DNA of 64,000 bases from Desulfosarcina widdelii (GCF_009688965.1 NZ_AP021875.1:4836001-4900000); one strand, 5' to 3'; shown: positions 43,356-53,208, counted from the stretch's first letter. Numbers and translations are program-made. Notes: generated by a model from the letters alone, not told the origin.

Positions 43356-44894
43356 ATGGAGTTTTTAAAGACGCTGCGCATCGAAAAGGAAAATCAAGGG
43401 GTCTCCACAGGACAGAACTGGCTCGACGGAGAAAGCGGTCCGCCGCTGGACGTGTTTTCTCCGGCCGATGGCAAGCTCATCGCCCGGGTGCTGACCGCCA
43501 CGGAAGCCGCCTACGAAAAAGTCGTCGAAAAGGCGCATCAGGCATTTTTGAAATGGCGGATGGTCCCGGCTCCCAAACGGGGCGAAATCGTTCGCCAGAT
43601 CAGCAACCAGCTCCGGGTTTACAAGGATGCCCTCGGCGCGTTGGTATCCTACGAAACCGGAAAATCCCTTCAGGAAGGCAAGGGCGAGGTCCAGGAGATG
43701 ATCGATATCTGTGACTTTGCTGTGGGGCAATCCAGGCAGCTATACGGGTTTACCATGCATTCGGAGCGCCAGGAGCATCGGATGTACGACCAGTACCATC
43801 CGCTGGGTGTGGTGGGTGTTGTTACCGCCTTCAATTTCCCGGTGGCCCCCTGGTCATGGAATGCCTCGCTGGCAGCGGTGTGCGGCGATGTCGTCCTTTG
43901 GAAGCCTTCGTCCAAATCGCCCCTTTCGGCCATTGCTGTGCAGCATATCCTTTCCGACGTGATCAAGGATAATGCCGATGTGGTTCCCGAAGGGTTGTTT
44001 TCCCTGGTGGTCGGCAGCGGACGGGCCGTGGGCGAAAACCTTTTGAATGACCGGCGGATTCCGCTGGTTTCCCTTACCGGCTCCACCCGGGTCGGGCAGC
44101 ATGCCGCCCAGGCGGTTTCCGCTCGCTTCGGACGGACCATCCTGGAACTGGGGGGCAACAACGCCATCATCGTAACGCCTTCCGCGGATCTGGCCATGGC
44201 GGTCACGGCCATCGTTTTCGGCGCCGTGGGAACCGCCGGTCAACGCTGTACCTCCACCCGCCGAGTGATCGTGCACGATTCCATTTACGACAAGGTCGCC
44301 GGATCCTTGGCCAAGGCTTATGAAAGCATCCGTATCGGCGATCCCCTGGATCCGAAAAACCATATGGGGCCGCTGATCGACAAAGGGGCCGTGGAGCAAT
44401 ACCGGCAGGCATTGGACCAGGTAACCGCGCAGGGCGGAAAGATTCTTTACGGCGGAAAGGTGCTGGAGGGAGACGGTTACGCGTCGGGATGCTATGTGCA
44501 GCCCACCTTGTGTGAAGTGCAAAACGACTATCCCATTGTCCAGTCGGAGACCTTCGCGCCGATTCTCTACCTGATCCGCTACAGCGGCGATGTTTCCGAA
44601 GCCATCGCGATCCACAACGACGTGCCCCAGGGATTGTCGTCGGCCATTTTCTCCAACGACATCCGCGAGACCGAGCAGTTTCTCTCTGCCGCGGGCTCGG
44701 ACTGCGGCATCGCCAATGTCAACATCGGCACTTCCGGCGCCGAGATCGGCGGGGCCTTCGGCGGTGAAAAAGAGACCGGGGGCGGCCGGGAATCGGGCTC
44801 CGACGCCTGGAAGGGCTACATGCGTCGGCAGACCAACACGATTAACTATGGGCGCGACCTGCCCTTGGCCCAGGGAATCGAATTCGACATCTGA
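43356..44894 (+). CDS. Aldehyde dehydrogenase, ALDH7 (aminoadipate-semialdehyde type)
   Basis: A 512-residue ALDH with NFPVAPWSWNASLAAVCGDVVLWKPS, catalytic Glu in LELGGNNAI and Cys in GQRCTSTRR, and the ALDH7 signature GGEKETGGGRESGSDAWKGYMRR. It probably oxidises alpha-aminoadipate semialdehyde (lysine degradation) or a related omega-aminoaldehyde. The ATG at 43356 has AGGGAG upstream. It may be cotranscribed with pruA (129 bp gap), giving an amino-acid catabolic pair. Confidence 0.92.
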   Translation: MEFLKTLRIEKENQGVSTGQNWLDGESGPPLDVFSPADGKLIARVLTATEAAYEKVVEKAHQAFLKWRMVPAPKRGEIVRQISNQLRVYKDALGALVSYETGKSLQEGKGEVQEMIDICDFAVGQSRQLYGFTMHSERQEHRMYDQYHPLGVVGVVTAFNFPVAPWSWNASLAAVCGDVVLWKPSSKSPLSAIAVQHILSDVIKDNADVVPEGLFSLVVGSGRAVGENLLNDRRIPLVSLTGSTRVGQHAAQAVSARFGRTILELGGNNAIIVTPSADLAMAVTAIVFGAVGTAGQRCTSTRRVIVHDSIYDKVAGSLAKAYESIRIGDPLDPKNHMGPLIDKGAVEQYRQALDQVTAQGGKILYGGKVLEGDGYASGCYVQPTLCEVQNDYPIVQSETFAPILYLIRYSGDVSEAIAIHNDVPQGLSSAIFSNDIRETEQFLSAAGSDCGIANVNIGTSGAEIGGAFGGEKETGGGRESGSDAWKGYMRRQTNTINYGRDLPLAQGIEFDI

Positions 44895-44917
44895 CGACCA
44901 TATCAAAATTTTCATAC

Positions 44918-44955
44918 AGAAAGGCCAACCACCATGTTTCGGGGTTGGCTTTTCT
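44918..44955 (+). terminator. Rho-independent terminator after the ALDH pair
   Basis: AGAAAGGCCAACC (44918-44930) pairs with GGTTGGCTTTTCT (44943-44955) with one mismatch; the distal arm itself supplies the T-run. Confidence 0.7.
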
Positions 44956-45366
44956 GTTATAAATTGCCATTCAAAAAGCAGATATCTCATTATGAAAATG
45001 GGGGAACATTTCAACTACTGCTGGTAGGACCATATTTGTCAGGCGTAGTCAGAACATGAATTTTAATGCATCAAATATAGTCTGAATTTTTGTAAATAGA
45101 CGTGCCAAGCGCGCAGCAGCACGCTTGACACGGCAGTGCTTCTTGAATACACTTTTTTTATTGGCAAGGGATTTGCCCGGTGCCATTGCAGTGCTCGCTT
45201 TACTTCCGCCGTTTTGTTCCAATGCACCCTGCTCCATCTGTACCTTCGACTATCGAATTTTTATTGCTTTCACTGCTCAAAACTTCTTCTTCCCCGTTTG
45301 CTGACCGACTGATGCCATCGGGCGAAATAAGTTCCGGCGTTAACCCACTGTTTAAAAGGAGGCGCC
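44956..45366. other. Intergenic region
   Basis: No gene or clear regulatory signal seen in about 400 bp; the short frames here have no ribosome-binding sites. Confidence 0.5.
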
Positions 45367-46020
45367 ATGAAAGCAATTCACCAACTAATCGAAGAGCAGG
45401 TTCGGCGATGGGAGATTCTCAGAAGGGAAAAAAGCGAGGCCAAGTCCCTTCCGGTGATCACCATTTCGCGTGAACCAGGCAGCGGAGGGAAGTTTGTGGC
45501 AAGGGCGGTGGCCGAGCGACTCGGCCTGGACGTATTCCACCAGAAGCTGATCAACGCCATGGCCGAAAATGCTGATACCAGTACACGGGTGATCCGCACG
45601 CTGGACGAAAGAGGCGTGTCCATGCTGGAAGACTGGGTTTCGGCGGCTATCAGCGACCGTCATCTCTGGCCGGACGAGTACGCCAGCATGATGATGAAAG
45701 TGATCGGCACCATCGGACGGCATGGTCGGGCCATTATTGTCGGTCGGGGCGCCAACTTTGTACTGCCGCCGGAAAACCGCTTTCGGGTGCGGATTATTGC
45801 TCCACTTGAAAAACGGGTCTCTTGTGTGGCGGAAGACTTTGGCATTTCCAAGCAGGAGGCCAGAAAACGGGTTCTGCGCACCGAATCCGACCGCAAGGCG
45901 TTCATCCGGAAGTATTTTTATAGTGACATCAGCAATCCGGCGAACTATGATATGGTGTTGAATACAGGAACTCTTTCCGTCGATTCAGCGGCAGCGGCGA
46001 TTTGCAGTGCGGTTGGCTGA
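45367..46020 (+). CDS. Cytidylate kinase-like family protein
   Basis: A 217-residue P-loop protein of the cytidylate-kinase-like family. It has ITISREPGSGGKFVARAVAERLG (a variant P-loop, residues ~30-50), IIVGRGANFVLP, RVRIIAPLEKRV and RKYFYSD. Members are common in Deltaproteobacteria and differ from true Cmk, so nucleotide kinase activity is likely but the substrate is not known. GGAGG precedes the ATG. A helical N-terminal extension (HQLIEEQVRRWEILRREKSE) precedes the core. Confidence 0.88.
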   Translation: MKAIHQLIEEQVRRWEILRREKSEAKSLPVITISREPGSGGKFVARAVAERLGLDVFHQKLINAMAENADTSTRVIRTLDERGVSMLEDWVSAAISDRHLWPDEYASMMMKVIGTIGRHGRAIIVGRGANFVLPPENRFRVRIIAPLEKRVSCVAEDFGISKQEARKRVLRTESDRKAFIRKYFYSDISNPANYDMVLNTGTLSVDSAAAAICSAVG

Positions 46021-46058
46021 CCGGGCCGGAACGGGGAAACATCGGATAAAAACGGTGC

Positions 46059-46670
46059 ATGATCGGAAGAATTGACAATTCGTTATCGGCGCTCCCCGCT
46101 TTAGGGGCGGCTGGCGTTTCAAATGGCCAGCCGTCCGGCCGGATCGGTGCGTCTGTTGAACCCAATGCAGGGCAGTCCGACCAAAAAGGGAATACAACCG
46201 GCGATCCGACGCTGACCGAAAGCGAAGAGCAGGAGGTCCAGCGCCTGAACCGGCGCGACCAGGAGGTACGGGCCCATGAACGGGCCCACATGGCCGCAGG
46301 AGCGGGCGTTGTGCAAGGCGGCGCCAGTTTTACCTTTACGCGTGGGCCGGACGGAAAAATGTACGCCGTGGGCGGCGAAGTCAAGATCGATACCTCGACG
46401 GAAAACGACCCGGACCGGACCATCCGCAAAATGCAGCAGGTGAAGCGGGCAGCCCTGGCGCCGGCAGAGCCGTCGGGCACCGACCGGTCAGTTGCGGCCC
46501 GGGCCGGTCAGATCGAAGCCCAGGCGCGGCAGGAAAAAGTAAAGCAGGAGAATGCGGAGCAAAAGGAAGACCAAAACAGCCTGCAAGATGCGGGCTCCCT
46601 GCCGGTTGCGACGGCCAGGCGTCCGTACCAAAACGAGATGACCGGGCAGGCATTGAATATTATGGCGTAG
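46059..46670 (+). CDS. SprA-related putative metalloprotease (CJM1_0395 type)
   Basis: A 203-residue protein with the family core EVRAHERAHMAAGAGVVQGGASFTFTRGPDGKMYAVGGEVKID; HERAH is an HExxH zinc-protease motif. Flanks are low-complexity (Gly/Ser/Gln N-terminus; Ala/Gln/Glu-rich C-terminus). The family is named as putative metalloprotease without proven activity. No signal peptide. It begins 38 bp after the cytidylate-kinase-like gene. Confidence 0.88.
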   Translation: MIGRIDNSLSALPALGAAGVSNGQPSGRIGASVEPNAGQSDQKGNTTGDPTLTESEEQEVQRLNRRDQEVRAHERAHMAAGAGVVQGGASFTFTRGPDGKMYAVGGEVKIDTSTENDPDRTIRKMQQVKRAALAPAEPSGTDRSVAARAGQIEAQARQEKVKQENAEQKEDQNSLQDAGSLPVATARRPYQNEMTGQALNIMA

Positions 46671-46684
46671 CCCCCCTGAAATTT

Positions 46685-47590
46685 TTAAGATACGCCGGGT
46701 TTGGGCCCTTTTTTTACCACCAACCCGTAGAGTTGGGAGAGCAGCATTCCGGAAAGCATCAGCGCACAGCCAACCAGCCCTCTGACAGACATCACTTCCC
46801 CTAAAATCAACCAGCCCCCCACCGCGGCAAACACGGCTTCGAGACTGAGCAAAATGGCGGCATGGGCCGGATGGGCGTTCTTTTGACCCACCACCTGAAG
46901 GGTGTAGGCCACGCCTACGGAGAGGGCGCCGCCATAAAAAATAGGCAGCGCTGCTGCGACGATGTCGTCCATGCGGATGGTTTCGATAGCCATTGCCGTA
47001 AGCAGACTGGCCCCGGAACAGAACATGAACTGGATGAAAGCCAGGCGCAGGGAATCGGTTTTCGGGGATGCCCAGCCGATGAGATGAATATGGCTGGCCC
47101 ACATGAAGGCGCCGATCAATTCTAGCAGATCTCCGAAAGAGATGCGAAAGTCTTCGTTGACGCTTAGTAGATACATGCCCACTGCTGCAATCAAGGCACC
47201 GCCCCAGGTGCCAAGGTTGGTTCGCTGGCCCCACAACAGTCCCATGATGGGAACGATGACCACGTACAGTCCGGTGATGAATCCGGCCTTTCCGGCGGTG
47301 GTGTAAACCAGACCGACCTGCTGCAGGGAGGCGCCAGCGAAAATCGCCAGTCCGGCCAGTGCCCCGTAAACCATCAATCCTTTGTTCTGGATCTGCTGTT
47401 TTTGACGTAGCTCGCGCCTGCGGCAAATGAAGGGCACCAGCACCATGGCGCCAAGGAAAAAGCGGATGCCGTTGAAGGTAAACGGGCCCACATGGTCCAT
47501 GCCCAGGCGCTGGGCCACGAAAGCAAAGCCCCAGATGGTGCCGCAGAGCAGGAGAAGCAGATCGGATTGGATGTATTTTTTTATGGTCAT
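46685..47590 (-). CDS. EamA/DMT-family transporter
   Basis: A 301-residue membrane protein with ten predicted helices in two EamA repeats (LLLLLCGTIWGFAFVAQRLGM; LLELIGAFMWASHIHLIGWA and AAILLSLEAVFAAVGGWLILGE). The drug/metabolite family exports amino acids, nucleobases or other metabolites; the substrate cannot be predicted. The start at MTIKKYIQSD removes a spurious upstream extension. It follows a small zinc-ribbon gene by 14 bp. Confidence 0.9.
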   Translation of the reverse strand: MTIKKYIQSDLLLLLCGTIWGFAFVAQRLGMDHVGPFTFNGIRFFLGAMVLVPFICRRRELRQKQQIQNKGLMVYGALAGLAIFAGASLQQVGLVYTTAGKAGFITGLYVVIVPIMGLLWGQRTNLGTWGGALIAAVGMYLLSVNEDFRISFGDLLELIGAFMWASHIHLIGWASPKTDSLRLAFIQFMFCSGASLLTAMAIETIRMDDIVAAALPIFYGGALSVGVAYTLQVVGQKNAHPAHAAILLSLEAVFAAVGGWLILGEVMSVRGLVGCALMLSGMLLSQLYGLVVKKGPKPGVS

Positions 47591-47604
47591 GAAAAGGCTG
47601 TCAC

Positions 47605-47829
47605 TTATTGGTTGCCGAATCCATTCTGCCCTCCACAGTCCGGGCACTGCCAGGTAATTCCGTTGCAGGACATGCCCCACACATTTTCATTCATGCAGTC
47701 CTGGCAGATCATGAAGCCACAGCGGCAGGACCAGCAAAAAGGAACGCTTTTCCCGCAGCAGTGGCAGGTTCGGGGGGCTTTGCGGCGTCGCCGGCTCCGG
47801 AGATTGGTCCGGGTTTCCGTATCGTTCAT
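47605..47829 (-). CDS. Small zinc-ribbon protein
   Basis: A 74-residue protein with an Arg-rich start and a dense set of cysteine pairs: CHCCGKSVPFCWSCRCGFMICQDC and CPDCGGQNGFGNQ, enough for two zinc sites in a ribbon or rubredoxin-like knuckle array. Function unknown. It lies just before the EamA transporter on the same strand and is divergent from polA. The ribosome-binding site is weak, so confidence is moderate. Confidence 0.6.
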   Translation of the reverse strand: MNDTETRTNLRSRRRRKAPRTCHCCGKSVPFCWSCRCGFMICQDCMNENVWGMSCNGITWQCPDCGGQNGFGNQ

Positions 47830-47928
47830 GACTGATTGCTAACTGGTTGAAGTCTTGTTGTTTTTTCCGGTTGATGCTACGATGCCCCTGTTCCAATGAA
47901 GGTCACTACCTAATCCAGGAGCTATTTC

Positions 47929-50634
47929 GTGTCAACTGAATTGAAGACCAATCGGAAAGCCGATCAGCCTACGCTGTATCTGATCGACGGCAGCGCTTAC
48001 ATTTACCGGGCCTATCACGCAGTGCGCGGGCTGACCAACAGCCGTGGCCTGCCCACCAACGCCACCTTCGGGTTCACCCGCATGCTGATCAAGCTGATGC
48101 AGGACCGTTCTCCCGGATACGTGGCCATGTTTTTCGATGCCAAGGGCCCCACCTTCCGGCACGAACGCTATGCGGAGTACAAGGCCAATCGGCCGCCCAT
48201 GCCCGACGACCTGGTGCAGCAGTTGCCCTGGATCCACAAGGTCACCGAGGCGTTCAACATCCCCGTTTTCGAAATGCAGGGCTACGAGGCCGACGATCTT
48301 ATCGGAACCCTGGCCCGCCATGCGGAAGACGACGGGTTGCGGGTCGTCATGGTCACCGGAGACAAGGATTTCATGCAACTGGTCACCAATCAGTGCACCA
48401 TCTGGGACCCCATGAAAGACAAAGTGCTCGATCCGGCCGCCATCCGCGAGTCTTTCGGACTGGAGCCCCGGCAGATGATCGACGTCATGGGGTTTTCCGG
48501 AGACAGCTCGGACAACATCCCCGGCGTTCCGGGCATCGGCCAGAAGACGGCGGTCAAGCTGGTCCAGAGCTTCGAAAGCATGGACGGGGTTTATGAGAAC
48601 ATCGACACCATTTCCGGCAAGAAACAGAAGGAAAACCTGGTCAACTTCAAGGAGCAGGCTCAACTGAGCCGCGAACTGGTGACCATCGACCGACACGCCC
48701 CCGTCGAATTCGATCTTGAGGCACTGAAAACCAGGGGGCCGGACGACCAGGCGCTGACGAAGCTTTTTTCCGAGTTGGAGTTCCGGCAGCTTCAAAAAGA
48801 GTACGCCTCACAGGAGGAGAAGATCGAACGGCAGTATACGGCCATCATGGACCGCGATGCCCTGGACGCCCTGGTCAGGCGCCTGGAGGCGGCCGAGCGG
48901 TTTGCCCTGGACACCGAAACCACGTCCCAGGATCCCATGCAGGCGCGCTTGGTGGGGCTCTCTTTTTCCCTGCAACCGGCTGAAGCCTGGTACATTCCGG
49001 TGGGGCACAATTATCTGGGGGCGCCCGAACAGCTTTCCCTGAACACCGTCCTGAAACGTCTGGGGCCGGTGCTGACCAACCCCAAAATCGAGAAAATCGG
49101 CCAGAACATCAAGTACGACTGGATGGTGCTGCGCCGCCACGGGGCGGAGCTGGCCGGCGTGAGCTTCGACACCATGGTGGCCTCGTACCTGATCGCTCCC
49201 GGCAAGCGAGCCCACGGATTGGATCAGATCGCCCTGGACTACCTGGGGCACAAGAACATCGCGTACGCCGATGTGGCCGGCAAGGGCAAAAGCGCCGTTA
49301 CTTTTGACCAGGTGATGGTTGAAAAAGCGGTCCCCTACGCTTGCGAAGATGCCGACATTACCCTGGCGGCTTACGAGATCTTCGTTCCGCTTCTCGAAAA
49401 AAACAAGGTGGCCGAGTTGATGAAAACGGTGGAGATGCCGCTGCTGCCCGTTCTGCTGGAGATGGAAATGACCGGGGTATGTGTGGATCGGGATCGTCTT
49501 CACGACCTGTCCGAATCCTTTGCCGACCAGCTATCCCTGCTGGAAAAACAGATCCACGAAATGGCTGGCGAGGCCTTCAATATCAACTCTTCCCAGCAGT
49601 TGGGCCATATTCTCTTCGAGAAGCTCAAGCTGCCGGTCCAGAAGAAGACCAAGAAGAAGACCGGGTATTCCACCGACGTGGAGGTGCTGACCACCCTGGC
49701 CCGCAAGCATGAACTACCGGCCCTGGTACTGCGCCACCGGACCCTGGCCAAGCTCAAATCCACCTATGCCGACGCACTGCTGGAACTGATCCACCCCGAG
49801 ACCGGACGCATCCACACCTCCTTCAACCAGACCGTGGCCGCCACGGGACGGCTGAGCAGCAGCGATCCCAACCTGCAGAACATCCCGATCCGCACCGAGG
49901 AGGGTCGAGAAATCCGGAAGGCCTTCGTGCCCCGCAAGGGCTGGCACTTCCTTTCGGCCGACTACTCCCAGATCGAACTTCGCATTCTGGCCCACTGCTC
50001 CGACGACCCCATCCTGATCCAGGCCTTCAAGGAGGACGAGGACATTCACACGCGCACGGCCTGCGAGGTCTTCCAGGTTTTTCCCCAGATGATCACCGAC
50101 GACCTGCGGCGGCAGGCCAAGGCCATCAACTTCGGCATCATTTACGGCATGAGCGCCTACGGGCTGTCCCGCGAACTGGAGATCGGCAACAAGATGGCCC
50201 AGACTTACATCGACAACTATTTCGCGCGCTACAAGGGGGTCAAAGCCTTTATCGACCAGACCATTGCCGACGCCCGTGAAAGCCGTCAGACCAGTACCCT
50301 GCTGGGGCGCATCCGCCAACTGCCGGAAATCACCAGCAGCAACCGCAACCTGCGGCAGTTCGCCGAACGCACCGCCATCAACACACCCATCCAGGGAACG
50401 GCCGCGGACCTGATCAAACTGGCCATGATCAACGTGCATCAAGCGCTGCGCAACAAGGGCATGCGAACGGCCATGCTGCTTTCCGTGCACGACGAAATCA
50501 TTTTCGAGGTGCCGCCCGAAGAACTTGAGGCCGCCCAGGCCCTGGTCCGCAAGGAAATGGAAGGGGTTTGGGATCTGGCCGTGCCATTGAAGGTTAACAT
50601 GGCGTATGGGCAAAACTGGGCTGAAGCCCACTGA
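47929..50634 (+). CDS. polA: DNA polymerase I
   Basis: A 901-residue Pol I with all three domains. The 5' nuclease/FEN domain (residues ~1-300, GFTRMLIKLM, YKANRPPMPDDL, GYEADDLIGTLA, GDKDFMQLV). The 3'-5' exonuclease domain (~300-500) with its DxE motif intact (FALDTETT), so proofreading is likely. The polymerase domain with motif A DYSQIELRILAH (~680), motif B RRQAKAINFGIIYGMSAYG (~726) and motif C SVHDEIIFEV (~853). GTG start with CAGGAG upstream. A palindromic repeat directly follows the stop codon. Confidence 0.98.
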   Translation: MSTELKTNRKADQPTLYLIDGSAYIYRAYHAVRGLTNSRGLPTNATFGFTRMLIKLMQDRSPGYVAMFFDAKGPTFRHERYAEYKANRPPMPDDLVQQLPWIHKVTEAFNIPVFEMQGYEADDLIGTLARHAEDDGLRVVMVTGDKDFMQLVTNQCTIWDPMKDKVLDPAAIRESFGLEPRQMIDVMGFSGDSSDNIPGVPGIGQKTAVKLVQSFESMDGVYENIDTISGKKQKENLVNFKEQAQLSRELVTIDRHAPVEFDLEALKTRGPDDQALTKLFSELEFRQLQKEYASQEEKIERQYTAIMDRDALDALVRRLEAAERFALDTETTSQDPMQARLVGLSFSLQPAEAWYIPVGHNYLGAPEQLSLNTVLKRLGPVLTNPKIEKIGQNIKYDWMVLRRHGAELAGVSFDTMVASYLIAPGKRAHGLDQIALDYLGHKNIAYADVAGKGKSAVTFDQVMVEKAVPYACEDADITLAAYEIFVPLLEKNKVAELMKTVEMPLLPVLLEMEMTGVCVDRDRLHDLSESFADQLSLLEKQIHEMAGEAFNINSSQQLGHILFEKLKLPVQKKTKKKTGYSTDVEVLTTLARKHELPALVLRHRTLAKLKSTYADALLELIHPETGRIHTSFNQTVAATGRLSSSDPNLQNIPIRTEEGREIRKAFVPRKGWHFLSADYSQIELRILAHCSDDPILIQAFKEDEDIHTRTACEVFQVFPQMITDDLRRQAKAINFGIIYGMSAYGLSRELEIGNKMAQTYIDNYFARYKGVKAFIDQTIADARESRQTSTLLGRIRQLPEITSSNRNLRQFAERTAINTPIQGTAADLIKLAMINVHQALRNKGMRTAMLLSVHDEIIFEVPPEELEAAQALVRKEMEGVWDLAVPLKVNMAYGQNWAEAH

Positions 50635-50638
50635 TGAG

Positions 50639-50757
50639 GGTTCCGTAAAAAGCCCGATATCGGCGAACCGCTTCGTCCCCCGTCAGTGCGGAGTACGTTC
50701 AGGTACGCCTTCCTCCTCGGGACTCGCAAGCCTTGATCTCGGGCTTTTTACAGAACC
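50639..50757. repeat. 119-bp palindromic element after polA
   Basis: GGTTC-C-GTAAAAAGCCCGA (50639-50657) pairs with TCGGGCTTTTTAC-A-GAACC (50739-50757) with a single mismatch. The interior holds a second imperfect dyad around GGAGTACGTTCAGGTACGCC (50690-50709). It probably also ends polA transcription. Its architecture (long inverted termini, inner dyad, no coding) is like that of the element at 38975-39136, though the sequence differs. Confidence 0.75.
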
Positions 50758-50799
50758 GTCCCCCCACCCTGCCAGCCAGAATAGGATTGGAGACTTGCC

Positions 50800-51792
50800 A
50801 TGAGAAGATCCACAAAAATTATCGAAACGCTCTTGATTGCCATGCTCATGATCGGTTGCGCCGGGCCGCGAATCACCCTTTTCTCGGACGCTTCGGATCC
50901 CCTGCGCGAGATGACCCTGGAAGGCACGGCCGAAGAGCGGATCGCGTTGATTCCGGTCACCGGCATCATTTCGGACAAGCCCAAAGCCCAGTTCATGCGA
51001 AAGACTCCCGGCGTGGTGCAGGAAGTCGTCTCACACCTGCACCTGGCCGAAAAAGACGACCGGGTCAAGGCCATAATCCTGAAAATCGATACCCCCGGCG
51101 GCACCACCACGGCCAGCGACATGCTCTACCATGAGATCGTCTCTTTCAAGGAGCGGACCGGAAAGAAGATCGTGGTCTGCATGATGAATGTGGCCACCTC
51201 CGGCGGTTATTACATCTCCTTGCCGGCCGACGTGATCCTGGCCCATCCCACCACCGTTACCGGTTCCGTCGGCGTCATCCTGATGCGACCCGAAATATCG
51301 GGCCTCATGGATAAGATCGGTGTGGGCGTGAAGGTCAACAAATCCGGGATGAACAAGGACATGGGCTCGCCCTTTCGGCCCATCACACCGGCGGAAGAGA
51401 ATCTGCTGCAGGAACTGGCCGACCGGCTGGGCCAGCGTTTCGTCGATCTGGTGAAACAGCACCGTCACCTGGACGGCCAACGGTTGGCCCGTGTGGCCGA
51501 TGCCCGGATTTTTCTGGCCGAGGACGCGCTGGCGGTGGGATTGGTGGACAAAATCGGCTATCTTCAGGATGCCGTCAATGCGGCCAGCCAACTTGCCGAT
51601 CTTGATGAGGATGTCCGGGTGGTCACCTACCGCCGGACGCACTACCCCGACGACAATCTGTACAATACCCTGACCAGCGAGGCGGTGACCGCCTCGATAG
51701 CGCGCCTGCTGGACACCGGTCTGATAGGAGATTTGCTGACCCTTGACGCCGGTTTTTACTACCTGTGGCCCCAGGCGCTGGGAGCGTATTAA
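50800..51792 (+). CDS. S49 signal peptide peptidase-like lipoprotein (SppA family)
   Basis: A 330-residue serine protease of the S49 family. It has a lipoprotein-type N-terminus (TLLIAMLMIGCAG), the conserved IILKIDTPGGTTTASDMLYHEI, catalytic Ser in NVATSGGYYISLPADVILAHPTTVTGSVGV and the region NKSGMNKDMGSPFRP that carries the general-base Lys. It degrades residual signal peptides or short membrane peptides. A lipid anchor instead of the usual membrane helix is a small oddity. Confidence 0.92.
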   Translation: MRRSTKIIETLLIAMLMIGCAGPRITLFSDASDPLREMTLEGTAEERIALIPVTGIISDKPKAQFMRKTPGVVQEVVSHLHLAEKDDRVKAIILKIDTPGGTTTASDMLYHEIVSFKERTGKKIVVCMMNVATSGGYYISLPADVILAHPTTVTGSVGVILMRPEISGLMDKIGVGVKVNKSGMNKDMGSPFRPITPAEENLLQELADRLGQRFVDLVKQHRHLDGQRLARVADARIFLAEDALAVGLVDKIGYLQDAVNAASQLADLDEDVRVVTYRRTHYPDDNLYNTLTSEAVTASIARLLDTGLIGDLLTLDAGFYYLWPQALGAY

Positions 51793-51807
51793 TTTTATTT
51801 TCCGGCA

Positions 51808-52578
51808 TCAAGTTTGTTGATCCGGAATGCTCGCTTCCCGTAAGCGCTGTATAATTCTTCCCAGCATTGCTTTGCAAGCTTCATATTGATCCGACCGTTC
51901 CCCGGTGGCCTCATCCATGTACAGGGATCGGTTGACTTCAATCATAACGCTTAATACCCGCTTATCATGTTGCCAATAATGGGTGGGAACCAGAGCGCCG
52001 TCGGAAGGCTTGTTGATTCGGAAGCTGAGCCCTTCGTCGTTGACGGCCTGCTTTGCAGCCTCGATCAGGAAGCGCGGTGTGTGTGCCGGGTCCGTGCCGA
52101 TGCAGATGTCCGGTCGGTCCGGATTCTGATCGAATTCGAACGGCAGGGGGATCGATGGGAAGCTGTGGCAGTCGAGGATCAGTGCGGCACCATAATGATC
52201 GAGTTCCTTGCCGGTGGCATCGTTCAGCTGCTTGTGGTGGGGTAAATAAAATCGCCGGATCAGTTCATCCCGATCCTCCAAAGAGGGCGTGTTCCGTAAC
52301 CGTTCTCCGCTGGACGTCTGCTCGTAAATGACCCCCATCCCGACCCATGCCATGATCTCCAGCGCGTCGTCGGTAAATCGTTCCGGATCGACGATCAGTC
52401 TGGAAACGGGAAAGGCGACAATCGTATCCTCGTCACCGGCGTGACACCCGAACAGATCGTCGGTGTGCGTATCCGTCATCACCGACAGCTCATCCATCAG
52501 CGCTTGATCGTCAAGAAGAAGCGTTGACCGGAGATCGACCGGGATGTCGAATGAAGCGTGTGGGATGTGGAAGATCAT
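51808..52578 (-). CDS. N-formylglutamate amidohydrolase family protein
   Basis: A 256-residue FGase-type hydrolase: IFHIPHASFDIP at the N-terminus, DTHTDDLFG, FPVSRLIVDPERF and ALILDCHSFPSIPLPFE, the metal-ligand pattern of the family. The standard role is hydrolysis of N-formylglutamate in histidine breakdown, but no hut genes are seen nearby, so a related amide may be the substrate. It marks the last clear chromosomal gene before the island. Confidence 0.9.
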   Translation of the reverse strand: MIFHIPHASFDIPVDLRSTLLLDDQALMDELSVMTDTHTDDLFGCHAGDEDTIVAFPVSRLIVDPERFTDDALEIMAWVGMGVIYEQTSSGERLRNTPSLEDRDELIRRFYLPHHKQLNDATGKELDHYGAALILDCHSFPSIPLPFEFDQNPDRPDICIGTDPAHTPRFLIEAAKQAVNDEGLSFRINKPSDGALVPTHYWQHDKRVLSVMIEVNRSLYMDEATGERSDQYEACKAMLGRIIQRLREASIPDQQT

Positions 52579-52715
52579 AGGAAGACAAACTTTCTACACG
52601 GGATGAAATCACGCTTACAATATCACATCGCTCATGTTTTCAAAACGACCTACTGTACGCCCTCATTCTATTACTTCTTCTTAAAATTTATGACTAAACT
52701 TTGCCTGGAATTCGA

Positions 52716-52826
52716 CCGATAGCATTTAAAAGATCGCGCGGAACACGATCCCCAAAAAATTGACGGAAACAGAATTTTCCCAAGCCAAATGAAGGAGGTT
52801 CAGAATGAACCCTTACCCCTTCAAAT
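52716..52826 (-). pseudogene. Integrase N-terminus/attachment-region remnant, left end of the island
   Basis: The minus strand encodes ...GKFCFRQFFGDRVPRDLLNAIGR, recognisably the N-terminal FRxRVPxDLxxxIGR segment of the integrase at the other island end (YCFRIRVPNDLNQCIGRK). The DNA AGATCGCGCGGAACACGATCC (52731-52751) matches 61937-61958 closely. Directly beyond it, GGAAACAG and the 16-bp GGTTCAGAATGAACCC (52797-52812) recur at 62121 and 62151. About 150 bp present in the right copy are missing here, so this is a decayed, deleted copy in direct orientation. Confidence 0.7.
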
Positions 52827-53208
52827 TGGTTGGCGGTTAGTGTTCGGAGATCATTAGGAAAATCCCCCAGCCCCAATTTGTAGAAATATACAATGTGTAC
52901 CAGTCTTTTCCATCGTTGTAAATTAGTCACGCCCTTGTTGATCTTACACTGTCTGTAAAGCTATCCCAATCTGCAAAAACACCATTATCCTTTGTATGTT
53001 CGGACACATGCGGTAAGTGAGTCCGTGCATGGTACGGTTGCAGCTATTCGTAATGATGTGGGCAGCATGGGTAGGTAAGTGTATAAGAATACGTAGGATT
53101 TATATTAAGGAAGGCTTGTCCGCTTGTATACGGAGGCTTGTTCCCATAACTCAAGTTCACAGAAAAACAGTCGATCAGGATGTCAGAACAATATTGGGGA
53201 GGTGGACG
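52827..53208. other. Non-coding left edge of the island
   Basis: AT-rich DNA with stop codons in all frames; it contains ATGTGTACCAGTCT (52893-52906), repeated at 62049-62062. A longer frame into the PAS gene from 53017 has no ribosome-binding site. Confidence 0.5.
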
